Assembly (NCBI RefSeq): GCF_030540825.1
Contig: NZ_JAUOEO010000002.1
Coordinates: forward strand, 124,001-188,000
Length of the DNA: 64,000 nucleotides
Reading direction: 5' to 3'
DNA from: Flavivirga spongiicola
GTDB taxonomy: Bacteria; Bacteroidota; Bacteroidia; Flavobacteriales; Flavobacteriaceae
The notes under the pieces were generated by a model. That model did no database searches and was not told the DNA's origin. It was given only the letters and a program-made list of their open reading frames with translations. How positions within the stretch are numbered: the stretch's first letter is position 1; each line of letters begins with the position of its first letter. Shown piece after piece: positions 27,277 through 36,175 of the stretch. The translations under genes were made by a program, and so were the position numbers.

Positions 27277-27861
27277 ATTTTGTAAAAATAAAGTAAATCT
27301 TTGGATTTCTACTTTTGTAAATTGAATAAAGAATTACATGCATTTTTGTTTAATCATATCATTATCAGTCTTTTTGATGGATGTTAAATAAATTTATTAT
27401 TTTGTTGACAGTGTAAATTGTCAAAAACCATTTTAAAGCAATTATCAATGAAGGTATTCCTATTGGTAATGTTGGAGATTTGATCACTTTTGCAATAACT
27501 GTTGATTTGGGATATATATTAGAGATGTTTGATGTAGGTGTCTAAACAGGTCACACTAATTATTTTAATTTTAGATTAAATACTAATGAGTAATAAAGAA
27601 GGAACTAAACATTTCCTTTTTATTTTGTTTGCCTAAAAAAGCATATTTATAGATGATTTTTCTTTTTCTTATACCCGAATCATAGTAATTTCGTAAGTTT
27701 ATTACTTCATAATTTGTAAAAATAAAAATACGCATATTCTTGTAAATCCGATAAAAAGCATATTAAATCGTCTAAACACTGTTTTTTTACAAATTTCTTT
27801 TTACGATAAATAAAAATGAGTTTTATTTGTCCCAATCAAAAATTAAAAACAATTTTATCTT
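27277..27861. other. 585-bp spacer with a short coding remnant
   Basis: No gene of convincing length. Between 27417 and 27545 the plus strand has a 42-codon open stretch with no start, translating to a protein-like string (FKAIINEGIPIGNVGDLITF then AITVDLGYILEMFDVGV), which may be the decayed end of a secreted-protein gene. The last 100 bp before the first barrel gene are A/T-rich and probably hold its promoter. Confidence 0.35.
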
Positions 27862-28374
27862 ATGAAGAAATTACTACTTTGTGCTGCTGTTGCAGTATTT
27901 GGATTATCAAGCATGAATGCTCAAGAAACAAAATTTGGTGTTAAAGCAGGTATTGATGCTGCATCACAAAAATTAAAAGGAGGAATAGTCAGTGTTACCG
28001 TTTCTGAGACGGGATTTTATGTAGGTGCTTTTGCTGAAATTGGAATTTCAGATGCTTTTAGTTTTCAACCAGAAGTTCTTTATGTTGCAGTAGACAATTT
28101 AGATCAAATAGCTATTCCACTTATGGCGAAATTTGGAGTCTCTGAAAAATTAGATGTACTTGCCGGACCAGCTTTAGGTATTTTACTTGATACTGCTGAT
28201 GGAGTAAAGTCTTTTAATTACGGTATTGAAGCAGGAGCTGCTTATGATATTACTGAAGAACTATTTGTTGAAGCCAGATACAATATTGGTTTAGCTAATT
28301 TAATTGAAAATGCGCCTAGCGGAACTTCTACTAAATTAAGCGGATTTTTTGTTGGTTTAGGATATAGATTCTAA
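27862..28374 (+). CDS. small porin-like outer-membrane beta-barrel protein (1)
   Basis: A 170-residue protein: signal peptide MKKLLLCAAVAVFGLSSMNAQ, then an eight-stranded OmpA-like barrel of the porin family/OMP_b-brl type (KFGVKAGIDAASQ at the start, SGFFVGLGYRF with terminal Phe at the end). Such barrels are abundant in flavobacteria and mostly have no known substrate. It is clearly paralogous to the next gene (shared FYVGAFAEIG, PEVLYVAV, IPLMAKF, GIEAGAAYDI and NIGLANLIE-APSG segments) and weakly to the third. Confidence 0.87.
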   Translation: MKKLLLCAAVAVFGLSSMNAQETKFGVKAGIDAASQKLKGGIVSVTVSETGFYVGAFAEIGISDAFSFQPEVLYVAVDNLDQIAIPLMAKFGVSEKLDVLAGPALGILLDTADGVKSFNYGIEAGAAYDITEELFVEARYNIGLANLIENAPSGTSTKLSGFFVGLGYRF

Positions 28375-28400
28375 TTAGAAAATAAACTATATATTATTTA

Positions 28401-28429
28401 AAGGAAGCCCTAAACGGCTTCCTTTTTTA
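28401..28429 (+). terminator. rho-independent terminator after barrel gene 1
   Basis: AAGGAAGCC stem, TAAAC loop region, GGCTTCC then a T-run, 27 bp after the stop codon. Confidence 0.88.
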
Positions 28430-28526
28430 TGCTATAAATTATAGAAATAACTAAGTAATATAAAACTTAATTAAAATATCTACGTTAGTTATATTCAAAT
28501 TAAAAATCAATTAAACCAAATTTATT

Positions 28527-29057
28527 ATGAAAAGAACATTATTATGTACTGTTATTGTATTATTTGGGCTGTTAAACATAAATGCTCAAGAAATTCAATT
28601 TGGAGGAAAAGCAGGCGTAAGTTTTGCGTCATTAAAAGTTAAAAATCAAACGTTCAGTATAACAAATTCTGAAACCGGATTTTATGTAGGTGGGTTTGCA
28701 GAGATTGGAGTTTTTGATGGGCTTACTTTTAGACCTGAACTACTTTATATTGCAGTAGAAGACTTAAATCAGATAAGTATTCCACTTATGGTTAAATATG
28801 AAGTGTCTGATGTGTTTAATATACTTGCAGGCCCAAGTTTTGGTTACTTACTTGATGTTAATGATGGATTTAAGTCTTTTAATTACGGAATTGAAATAGG
28901 TGCTGCTTACGATATTTATATTAATAGGAGTGTGGATGGGCTATTTGTAGAAGCTAGATATAATTTTGGTTTAGCTAATTTAATTGAAGATGCACCTAGT
29001 GGAATTACCAGAAAATTAAGTAGTCTTTTTGTTGGTTTAGGATATAGGTTTAAATAG
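28527..29057 (+). CDS. small porin-like outer-membrane beta-barrel protein (2)
   Basis: A 176-residue paralogue of the preceding protein with signal peptide MKRTLLCTVIVLFGLLNINAQ and the same barrel strands (GFYVGGFAEIG, PELLYIAVEDLNQISIPLMVKYE, FNYGIEIGAAYDI, FGLANLIEDAPSG). It has a small insertion (YINRSVDG) in one loop and ends GYRFK rather than in Phe, a slight departure from the usual BAM signal. Tandem duplication of the pair is evident at protein level; each copy has its own terminator. Confidence 0.87.
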   Translation: MKRTLLCTVIVLFGLLNINAQEIQFGGKAGVSFASLKVKNQTFSITNSETGFYVGGFAEIGVFDGLTFRPELLYIAVEDLNQISIPLMVKYEVSDVFNILAGPSFGYLLDVNDGFKSFNYGIEIGAAYDIYINRSVDGLFVEARYNFGLANLIEDAPSGITRKLSSLFVGLGYRFK

Positions 29058-29079
29058 AACTTACTGCATATTGTTTATT

Positions 29080-29106
29080 AAGGAGCCAATAGGCTTCTTT
29101 TTTTTT
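29080..29106 (+). terminator. rho-independent terminator after barrel gene 2
   Basis: Stem AGGAGCC / GGCTTCT (one G-T pair) with an AATA loop and a run of nine or more T. Confidence 0.8.
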
Positions 29107-29225
29107 AGGTTATAAATCTGGCAATCAATTGGTAAGAAAAAAACACTTAATATCTTATGTTTTATTTAACATTTGTGGCACCAATTTTGATTTCAACCTG
29201 CAAATCAATAAAACTAAAATCTATT

Positions 29226-29777
29226 ATGAAAAAATTATTATTATGTGCTGCTATTGCAGTATTTACATTATCAAACGTTAATGCTCAGGAGAATGTAATC
29301 AAAGTGAACCCTTTAGCTGTTTTAGGAGGTACGGACCTGGTCTCTTATGAGAGAGTTTTAGGTGAACACACTTCTGGTATCATTAGTGCCGCTATTGGAG
29401 GTTTTAAACTTGGAGATATAAAATATTCTTCATTTGGAGCTGGGCTTCAGTACAGATATTATTTTGACGATGTACTTGATGGATGGTATGGAGGCGCTGT
29501 TGTTTCATATCAAAATGGTAAAACAGAAATTGAAGATGGTTTCTTTGGTGGTGGTTCTAATGATGAAGAGTTTGACTTTACTGCCATTGGTGGTGGTTTA
29601 AAAGTTGGACACCAATGGGTTTGGGATAGTGGATTCTCTTTAGATTTAAATATCGGAGCTAGTTATAAGTCATTTGACTATGATTTTACAGATGGTACAT
29701 CAACATCAACACAAGATTTATTTAAAGCTAGTGGAACGTTACCAACTTTTGGGTTTGGTTTGGGTTATGCCTGGTAG
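29226..29777 (+). CDS. small outer-membrane beta-barrel protein (3)
   Basis: The frame is open upstream, but the signal peptide MKKLLLCAAIAVFTLSNVNAQ marks the true start, giving 183 residues. The signal peptide is nearly identical to that of barrel gene 1, while the mature part (VIKVNPLAVLGGTDLVSYERVLGEHTS ... FGFGLGYAW) differs: it resembles DUF3575-like flavobacterial barrels. The C-terminal aromatic (Trp) fits outer-membrane insertion. The shared leader with a different barrel suggests duplication followed by divergence or domain replacement. Confidence 0.85.
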   Translation: MKKLLLCAAIAVFTLSNVNAQENVIKVNPLAVLGGTDLVSYERVLGEHTSGIISAAIGGFKLGDIKYSSFGAGLQYRYYFDDVLDGWYGGAVVSYQNGKTEIEDGFFGGGSNDEEFDFTAIGGGLKVGHQWVWDSGFSLDLNIGASYKSFDYDFTDGTSTSTQDLFKASGTLPTFGFGLGYAW

Positions 29778-29793
29778 TAAACAAAATGAGTAT

Positions 29794-29826
29794 AAAAAAC
29801 CGAAGCTTAATACTTCGGTTTTTTTA
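29794..29826 (+). terminator. rho-independent terminator after barrel gene 3
   Basis: AAAAAACCGAAG, loop CTTAATA, CTTCGGTTTTTTTT; both sides carry homopolymer runs. Confidence 0.9.
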
Positions 29827-30159
29827 TGCCCAATTTTTTAATCGAAAAGAATTCCCTGAGGCGGAGCCTCGAGCCTGCCTGCCGGCAAAGGCAGGGTTTC
29901 CGTAGAAATTGTCATTCCCGTCATGAATTCATTATTCTAAAATAGAAAGCAATGAATAAAACGGGAAATGCAAAGCATTCACGATTTTCTATTTAATGAA
30001 ATAAAATGCATGAGTAATCTAAATAAAAGAATTTCGATTTTTTGACCAGAAAAATAAAAACCTGTGCTCAACTTGATTGGGTATAAAACAAGCGAAATAC
30101 CTCTATAACCTTGCTTTGAGGATAGTTCGTTTCAAGAAATTTTTTATTATTTTTACTTC
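29827..30159. repeat. repeat-rich spacer before aroQ
   Basis: No gene. It contains GC-rich palindromic text (GAGGCGGAGCCTC and CCTGCCTGCCGGCAAAGGCAGG, 29858-29895), and then an inverted repeat with ATTCCCGT (29912) and ACGGGAAAT (29963) ends. These are typical dispersed intergenic repeats of flavobacteria, and their GC content stands out from the neighbourhood. The aroQ promoter should lie in the last 100 bp. Confidence 0.55.
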
Positions 30160-30573
30160 ATGAAGAAATTGATAATAATTAACGGTCCAAATCTAAACTT
30201 GCTAGGAAAAAGAGAACCTAATATTTATGGAAGTTTATCATTTACTGAGTTTTTGGAACAAGTTAAACAAAAATATACTCATGTAGAGATTGATTATTTT
30301 CAATCTAATATTGAAGGAGAGCTCATTGATAAATTACATGAAGTTGGTTTTAACCATGATGGCATTATTTTAAATGCCGCTGCTTATACACATACATCTG
30401 TCGGCATTGGTGATGCGATTAAAGCCATAGACACTCCTGTGGTAGAAGTACACATCTCAAATACTTTTAATAGAGAAGAGTTTAGACATCAATCCTATAT
30501 TTCTCCTAATGCCAGAGGCGTTATTCTTGGTTTTGGCTTACAAAGTTATGAATTAGCTATTCAGAGTTTTTAG
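30160..30573 (+). CDS. aroQ: type II 3-dehydroquinate dehydratase
   Basis: A 137-residue enzyme of the shikimate pathway converting 3-dehydroquinate to 3-dehydroshikimate. Motifs: NGPNLNLLGKREPNIYG with the catalytic Tyr and flexible-loop Arg, FQSNIEGELID, NAAAYTHTSVGIGDAI, VEVHISN with the catalytic His, and GVILGFG. The length is normal for the dodecameric type II enzyme. Flavobacterial aroQ often lies near xerD; here three barrel genes stand between them. Confidence 0.95.
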   Translation: MKKLIIINGPNLNLLGKREPNIYGSLSFTEFLEQVKQKYTHVEIDYFQSNIEGELIDKLHEVGFNHDGIILNAAAYTHTSVGIGDAIKAIDTPVVEVHISNTFNREEFRHQSYISPNARGVILGFGLQSYELAIQSF

Positions 30574-30576
30574 AAA

Positions 30577-30747
30577 GCCCCACCTAGCCTCCCCGAAGGG
30601 GAGGAACGCTTACTCAAAACTATAATAATAAAAATGCGATTCTTAAATGTTTAAGAATCGCATTTTTATTATTTTACACTATAATTATAATCGTGCCCTA
30701 TTCAACCGAGTGAAAGTTCCTCCCCCTTTGGGGAGGCTAGGTGGGGC
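30577..30747. repeat. long inverted repeat enclosing a terminator
   Basis: Arms of 31 and 32 bp (30577-30607 and 30716-30747; GCCCCACCTAGCCTCCCC ...) are near-perfect inverted copies, differing by one indel and one base. Each arm is itself a small hairpin (CCTCCCC/GGGGAGG). The left arm starts 3 bp after the aroQ stop and the right arm ends 1 bp before the lpdA stop. This sequence type recurs between genes in flavobacteria. It fills the convergent gap completely. Confidence 0.85.
30622..30673. terminator. bidirectional terminator between aroQ and lpdA
   Basis: A very long perfect stem, AATAAAAATGCGATTCTTA paired with its complement around a short loop (30644-30651), with A- and T-runs on both sides. 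It lies in the centre of the larger inverted repeat. Confidence 0.88.
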
Positions 30748-30748
30748 A

Positions 30749-32125
30749 TTATAAATGAATCACTTCATCATAAGCATCTGCAACCGCCTCCATAACAGCT
30801 TCACTCATAGTTGGGTGTGGATGTACTGCTTTTAACACTTCGTGCCCAGTAGTTTCTAGTTTTCTACCTAAAACAGCTTCGGCAATCATGTCGGTAACAC
30901 CAGCGCCAATCATATGGCAACCTAGCCATTCTCCATATTTTGCATCAAAAATCACTTTTACAAAGCCATCTTTATTTCCACCTGCACTGGCTTTACCAGA
31001 AGCTGAGAATGGGAATTTTCCAACTTTAATATCTAAGCCTTTTTCTTTAGCTTGTTTCTCGGTTAAACCTACACTGGCAATTTCTGGTGAACAATAGGTA
31101 CAACCAGGAATATTTCCATAATCTAAAGCCTCTACATGTTGTCCCGCTAATTTTTCAACACATAATATACCCTCAGCAGAAGCGACATGTGCCAAAGCTT
31201 GGCCAGGAGTCACATCACCAATGGCATAATAGCCTGGGATATTAGTTTGATAAAAATCGTTAACAATAATCTTGTCTCTATCTATAACGATACCTACATC
31301 TTCTAGTCCAATATTTTCAATATTTGATTTTATACCAACAGCAGATAGAATAATGTCAGCTTCAAGAACTTCTTCTCCTTTTTTAGTCTTTACCGTAGCT
31401 TTGACACCTTTTCCAGAAGTATCAACAGAAGTCACTTCGGCAGAAGTCATAATTTTTATACCACTTTTCTTAAACGAACGTTCTAATTGCTTAGAAACCT
31501 CCTCGTCTTCAACAGGTACTACATTAGGTAAATATTCAACAACGGTCACCTCAGTTCCCATAGAATTATAAAAATATGCAAACTCAACACCAATAGCACC
31601 AGAACCAACAACGATCATCTTCTTTGGCTGTTTTGGTAAACTCATAGCTTCTCTATAACCAATTACCTTTTTCCCGTCTTGTGGTAAACTTGGTAATTCG
31701 CGAGATCGAGCGCCTGTTGCAATAATTATATTATCAGCGCTATATTCTGTTCCGTCAACATCAACCTTTTTCCCAGGTTTAAGTTTTCCAAAACCATTAA
31801 TAACGTCAATTTTATTTTTTTTCATTAAAAACTCAATACCCTTACTCATGCCATCTGCAACACCACGACTACGTTTTATAACGGCATCAAAATCTTTATC
31901 GAAATCTTTAACAGTAAGCCCATAATCTCCTGCATGCTTAAGATATTCAAATACCTGGGCAGATTTTAATAACGCTTTTGTTGGGATACAACCCCAATTT
32001 AAGCATATACCACCAAGATTTTCTTTTTCAATAATAGCAGTTTTAAAACCTAATTGTGACGCTCTAATAGCAGTAACATAGCCCCCTGGGCCGCTACCAA
32101 GAACAATAATATCGTATTTACTCAT
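30749..32125 (-). CDS. lpdA: dihydrolipoyl dehydrogenase
   Basis: A 458-residue FAD enzyme, the E3 subunit of 2-oxoacid dehydrogenase complexes. FAD site GSGPGGYVTAIRASQLG (residues 10-26), the redox disulfide GGICLNWGCIPTKAL (about 38-52), NAD site IVVGSGAIGVEFAYFYNSMG, and the C-terminal interface motif HPHPTMSEAVMEA with the catalytic His-Glu. All essential residues are present. No E1/E2 genes are next to it. Confidence 0.95.
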   Translation of the reverse strand: MSKYDIIVLGSGPGGYVTAIRASQLGFKTAIIEKENLGGICLNWGCIPTKALLKSAQVFEYLKHAGDYGLTVKDFDKDFDAVIKRSRGVADGMSKGIEFLMKKNKIDVINGFGKLKPGKKVDVDGTEYSADNIIIATGARSRELPSLPQDGKKVIGYREAMSLPKQPKKMIVVGSGAIGVEFAYFYNSMGTEVTVVEYLPNVVPVEDEEVSKQLERSFKKSGIKIMTSAEVTSVDTSGKGVKATVKTKKGEEVLEADIILSAVGIKSNIENIGLEDVGIVIDRDKIIVNDFYQTNIPGYYAIGDVTPGQALAHVASAEGILCVEKLAGQHVEALDYGNIPGCTYCSPEIASVGLTEKQAKEKGLDIKVGKFPFSASGKASAGGNKDGFVKVIFDAKYGEWLGCHMIGAGVTDMIAEAVLGRKLETTGHEVLKAVHPHPTMSEAVMEAVADAYDEVIHL

Positions 32126-32144
32126 GTGTGATTTTTTAGGCTAC

Positions 32145-32152
32145 AAATTTAC
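32145..32152 (-). promoter_or_regulatory. candidate -7 promoter element for lpdA
   Basis: On the minus strand TAAATTTG matches the Bacteroidetes -7 consensus TAnnTTTG, about 20 bp before the lpdA ATG. No clear -33 TTG box is seen, so this is a candidate only. Confidence 0.4.
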
Positions 32153-32206
32153 AAAATCGAATTCGAATAAAGAATTTAGAAAGCTTTAAAATTTACATCT
32201 TTGTAT

Positions 32207-32214
32207 TACCTTTG
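32207..32214 (+). promoter_or_regulatory. candidate -7 promoter element for the NADH dehydrogenase gene
   Basis: TACCTTTG matches TAnnTTTG exactly and lies about 107 bp before the ATG of the divergent dehydrogenase gene. A weak -33 box at most. The following leader has AACCAA ... TTGG followed by a T-run (32245-32280), which could act as an attenuator. Confidence 0.45.
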
Positions 32215-32321
32215 CATTACAAGCATTTATATACAAAATAAGCATAACCAATGTTTTAATAATGGCTTGGTTTTTTTATTACGAATTTGATAAAACTTAT
32301 TAAAAGACTAAGAGTCTGCTT

Positions 32322-33605
32322 ATGAACATAACAAGAACAAGTTTTCCTCGAATTGTTATTATTGGAGGTGGCTTTGCGGGGGTTGCTTTGGCTAAGAAAT
32401 TGTCGAAGCAAGATCTTCAGGTCGTTTTATTAGATAAGAATAACTATCACACATTTCAGCCTTTATTATATCAGGTTTCTACTGGTGGACTGGAACCAGA
32501 TTCTATAGCTTATCCAATTAGAAAAATATTGAAAGACTTCCCTAATTTTCATTTTAGATTGGCGGATGTTGAGGAAGTCGATCTTATAAAAAATAAGGTC
32601 ATTACTAATATAGGAAAACTTAAGTTTGATTATTTAGTGGTAGCTTCTGGTTCTAAAACTAATTATTTTGGGAATACAGACATAGAAAAATATAGTATGG
32701 CCATGAAAACCATACCGCAATCTCTTAACTTGAGAAGTTTAATTCTAGAGAATTTTGAAGATGCTTTGCTAACTTCAGATTTAAACGAAAGAAATGCACT
32801 TATGAATTTTGTGATTGTGGGAGGTGGTCCTACAGGTGTTGAGTTAGCAGGTGCTTTGGCTGAAATAAAAAAAGGCATTTTACCAAAGGATTACCCAGAT
32901 TTGGATACACGGTTAGCGCAAATTCATGTGGTTCAATCTGGCAATTGTATTTTAAAGGGCATGAGTGCCAATGCTTCACGAAAAGCTGAAGATTTTTTAG
33001 AGAAATTGGGGGTTAATGTTTGGAAGAATGTAAGGGTAAGTAACTATGATGGAAAAACTGTAACCACCAATACCGATTTAACTTTTGAAACTGCAACTTT
33101 AATTTGGGCAGCTGGTGTAAAAGGTGCTACTATAAAAGGGTTGGATGGCGAAAAGTTTGTAACTAGAGGCAATAGGTTTTTAGTCAATGAATTTAACCAA
33201 TTAAAAGGATTCGATCATATTTTTGCCATCGGAGACGTGGCATGTATGATAAGTGATGAATACCCAATAGGCTTACCAATGATGGCACAACCTGCTATTC
33301 AACAAGGGGATCAGCTAGGGGAGAATATTCTACGATTCATTGAAAAACAGCCTATGAAACCATTCGCTTATAAAAATAAAGGTGTTATGGCAACCATAGG
33401 AAGAAATAAAGCAGTGGTAGATTTAAAGCGTTTTAAGTTTCAAGGTGTTTTTGCCTGGTATGTTTGGATGTTTGTCCACCTCTTTTTTCTGATAGGTTTT
33501 AGAAATAGGATGGTGGTTTTTATTAATTGGGTATATAATTATGTGCGATTTGATAGGGAAGCCCGTTTAATCATCAGACCTTTTAAGAAAAGGTCTAAAA
33601 ATTAA
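32322..33605 (+). CDS. type II NADH:quinone oxidoreductase (NDH-2)
   Basis: A 427-residue FAD-dependent oxidoreductase. FAD-binding GGGFAGVALAKKL near the N-terminus, NAD-binding VIVGGGPTGVELAGALAE near residue 168, the GDVA motif (FAIGDVACM) and MAQPAIQQGDQLGENI, which is characteristic of the NDH-2 quinone site. The C-terminal amphipathic/hydrophobic stretch FAWYVWMFVHLFFLIGFRNRMVVFINW anchors it to the inner membrane. It oxidises NADH without proton pumping. Confidence 0.92.
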   Translation: MNITRTSFPRIVIIGGGFAGVALAKKLSKQDLQVVLLDKNNYHTFQPLLYQVSTGGLEPDSIAYPIRKILKDFPNFHFRLADVEEVDLIKNKVITNIGKLKFDYLVVASGSKTNYFGNTDIEKYSMAMKTIPQSLNLRSLILENFEDALLTSDLNERNALMNFVIVGGGPTGVELAGALAEIKKGILPKDYPDLDTRLAQIHVVQSGNCILKGMSANASRKAEDFLEKLGVNVWKNVRVSNYDGKTVTTNTDLTFETATLIWAAGVKGATIKGLDGEKFVTRGNRFLVNEFNQLKGFDHIFAIGDVACMISDEYPIGLPMMAQPAIQQGDQLGENILRFIEKQPMKPFAYKNKGVMATIGRNKAVVDLKRFKFQGVFAWYVWMFVHLFFLIGFRNRMVVFINWVYNYVRFDREARLIIRPFKKRSKN

Positions 33606-33646
33606 ACCTTAAAAACTGTTATATTTACTGAATAATCTTACCTATT

Positions 33647-34915
33647 ATGATTTTTTATAAAAATTTCTTTGCTTTACTTTTTGTGCTTTCTTTTGAAATG
33701 CTTTTTGCTCAAAATGAAACTACCATTAAAACCTCAATATATGGAGAAGTAATCGATAGACCTAATAGCAAAAATTTATTATTAGTTAAAGCTTTTGATG
33801 ATGCACGTCATGATAAAATAGCTACGATCCCTATCATAGATGGGGAATTTGAATACATCCTTAATTCTGATGAAATTTTAGCTTTTGAATTAATCTTTGA
33901 AGAAGAATTTTATAAAGGAGCAATGATGCCCATAACTTTTTTTTCTGAAAATGGTACCTTGAAATTGAAGCTTAACGATTCAGAAAAGTTTTTGGAGAAT
34001 AAAATTGAAGGCGGAAAATTGAATCATAAATTAAATCATTTCAATACTACAATCAAGGAGGAATTTTATGATAAATATAAATCTATAGAAGAAGAGTATA
34101 AGGATATTCCAAGAGAGCAATTTTTTTCTGAAGCTTATCACGAAGTTATAACAAAGTTAAAAAACGCTAAAACTCAAGAAGAAAAAGTTCCAGTTTATAA
34201 AGAAATGGAAAGCTTACGAAAAAGCGGTTTAGATAAAAGCGAATTAGGCAAAGAGAAGTATGCAAAGGATAAAATATTATTTGATGCTTATTTGAAAGAT
34301 AAATATGACTACATTATTAATAACCTTGATGAGGTATCATTTCACATGGTGATTGAAGATTTGATGGGGATTAAATATAATAATGTTGATGAAGCCTTAA
34401 TAAGAAATGCTTTTAAGGTTTTAAAGGAAAAGTTTTCAAACCACTCTTACACTAAACTGGGAGTTAATCTACTACACGCTTTAAAAGGTTTAAAACCAGG
34501 TGGACAATATGTAAATTTTACCGCTACAGATGTTAATGGAAATACATTTGAATTTAAATCTGTTTTAGAAAAAAATAAAGTGGTGCTTCTAGATTTATGG
34601 GCTACATGGTGCGGACCATGTATTGCTAAAACACGATTAGTTAAACCCATTTACGAAAAATATAAAAATAAAGGCTTTACCATTTTAGGAGTAGCTGGTG
34701 AATTTAAAAGCTTAGATAGATATCATAAATTTATGAAAAAAGAGCAATGGGAATGGCAACAACTTATTGAGCTTGATAAACAAAATGGTATTTGGGAAAA
34801 ATATAATGTTATGAATGGCGGCGGCGGGATGTTTCTTATCGCAGGTTCTGGTGAGGTATTAGCAGTTAACCCAAGTGCTGAAGAAGTCGATGCTATTTTG
34901 AAGAAACGTTTATAA
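33647..34915 (+). CDS. TlpA-like thioredoxin-fold protein with DUF4369-like N-terminus
   Basis: A 422-residue exported protein: signal peptide MIFYKNFFALLFVLSFEMLFAQ, an N-terminal beta domain resembling DUF4369 (about residues 27-130), a charged helical middle, and a C-terminal TlpA/AhpC-type thioredoxin domain with LWATWCGPCIAKTR (WCGPC redox site near residue 320). The cis-Pro region is altered: MNGGGGMFLIAGSGEV in place of a typical V-P-x-x-x-L. Periplasmic disulfide reductase or thiol peroxidase-like role. It overlaps the convergent DinB-like gene by 6 bp. Confidence 0.87.
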   Translation: MIFYKNFFALLFVLSFEMLFAQNETTIKTSIYGEVIDRPNSKNLLLVKAFDDARHDKIATIPIIDGEFEYILNSDEILAFELIFEEEFYKGAMMPITFFSENGTLKLKLNDSEKFLENKIEGGKLNHKLNHFNTTIKEEFYDKYKSIEEEYKDIPREQFFSEAYHEVITKLKNAKTQEEKVPVYKEMESLRKSGLDKSELGKEKYAKDKILFDAYLKDKYDYIINNLDEVSFHMVIEDLMGIKYNNVDEALIRNAFKVLKEKFSNHSYTKLGVNLLHALKGLKPGGQYVNFTATDVNGNTFEFKSVLEKNKVVLLDLWATWCGPCIAKTRLVKPIYEKYKNKGFTILGVAGEFKSLDRYHKFMKKEQWEWQQLIELDKQNGIWEKYNVMNGGGGMFLIAGSGEVLAVNPSAEEVDAILKKRL

Positions 34916-35464
34916 ATCATCTGTAAAATGACGCCTTCCTTTTTCTTTACTAAACTTTTTAGCATTGTATTTGGAAGAATCTCCTTTTGGAATGGATAAA
35001 GATTTCCAGTTTTTACCCTTTACCAGTTTTCCAAGAAAAACAATTTGACCAATATGATAGGAATAGTGCGCTAATTGTCTATTAATAGCTTCTGTAACCG
35101 TATGGCCTTGATTTCGAATATAGATAATACGTTCCAAGTCGGTTTCGGATAATGACGTAATAGCATCAAATAAACAGTTCCAACCTTTGTTCCAATCTTT
35201 AACAAGGACCTCTTTTGAAGTGTAAGTATCTTCAAATTCTAAATCGCGCTGTCTCCATTCTTTTTCACCATCTTCGGTTAAAAAATGAGTCCATCTGCTT
35301 AACATATTGCCAGTAAGATGCTTGACGATAATAGCAATTGAATTAGAGTCTTCTGCAAATTCTTTTTGAAGTTCTTCTATACTAAGTTGATTAAAAACTT
35401 TATCACCTAAACTTTTATAATATTCAAATTGTTTAATAATACTGGATAGATAGGATGTTTGCAT
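34910..35464 (-). CDS. DUF1572 (DinB-like) family protein
   Basis: A 184-residue soluble protein of the DinB/YfiT four-helix superfamily. The family signature IVKHLTGNMLSRWTHFLTEDGEKEWR, the middle WNKGWNCLFDAI, and HYSYHIGQIVFLGKLVKGKNWKSLSIPKGDS are all present; the two His of HYSYH and the earlier KHLTGN His are likely metal ligands. DinB-like proteins often bind a divalent metal and some are thiol transferases. Function of this branch is unknown. Confidence 0.88.
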   Translation of the reverse strand: MQTSYLSSIIKQFEYYKSLGDKVFNQLSIEELQKEFAEDSNSIAIIVKHLTGNMLSRWTHFLTEDGEKEWRQRDLEFEDTYTSKEVLVKDWNKGWNCLFDAITSLSETDLERIIYIRNQGHTVTEAINRQLAHYSYHIGQIVFLGKLVKGKNWKSLSIPKGDSSKYNAKKFSKEKGRRHFTDDL

Positions 35465-35529
35465 GTTTTAAAAATACTCTATCTATTTTTAAAACCCAAA
35501 TTTGCAATTTTTTTTAACAATTTTATGAT

Positions 35530-36015
35530 TTATTCTTTAGGAATAAACTTTAAAGCCACACCGTTAATACAATGACGTTTCCCAGTAGTATTTATTGGTC
35601 CATCATTAAAAACATGCCCTAAATGACCACCACAAGTCGCACAATGTTCTTCATCACGCGAATACCCTAATTTATTATCTGAGCCAAAAGCTACATGACC
35701 TTTAATTTCTCTGTCAAAACTTGGCCAGCCCGTACCAGAATCAAATTTATGTTCACTTTTAAATAGAGGTGTATTGCATGCGGCGCATACATAAGTACCC
35801 GCTTTGTAATTTTTATTTAAAGGACTTGAAAAGGGGCGTTCTGTTCCAGCTTTTCTTAGTACATAATATTCCATTTTAGATAACTGTGCTTTCCATTCGC
35901 TGTCAGTTTTGGAAACTTTATAGGCTTTTTGCTCTGTTTTCTGTGCTGTTTTTTGAGCATTACCATTACAGTTATACAGCACAATCGTTAAACATAATAG
36001 GATTATCTTTTTCAT
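35530..36015 (-). CDS. msrB: peptide-methionine (R)-S-oxide reductase MsrB (lipoprotein form)
   Basis: A 161-residue form starting at MKKIILLCLTIVLYNC; the frame is open for 34 more codons, but the signal peptide fixes this start. The lipobox VLYNC predicts a lipoprotein facing the periplasm. The MsrB domain has the four zinc cysteines (CAACNTP and CATCGGHLGH), GTGWPSFD, and the catalytic Cys in RHCINGVALKF. It reduces R-methionine sulfoxide in oxidised envelope proteins. The M48 protease gene is divergent upstream. Confidence 0.92.
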   Translation of the reverse strand: MKKIILLCLTIVLYNCNGNAQKTAQKTEQKAYKVSKTDSEWKAQLSKMEYYVLRKAGTERPFSSPLNKNYKAGTYVCAACNTPLFKSEHKFDSGTGWPSFDREIKGHVAFGSDNKLGYSRDEEHCATCGGHLGHVFNDGPINTTGKRHCINGVALKFIPKE

Positions 36016-36175
36016 ATGGTTTGAGTTCTTTACTCTAAATATGTCGTATCTATTTAAGGGACATGACATTTCTGATTGAATATTTTTATTCTGTATAATG
36101 TGACCAATAAAAACCAATGGTGTCTAAAATATTAAGATACAAATTTTGTATTTTTATAAAAATTATAAACCTTAT

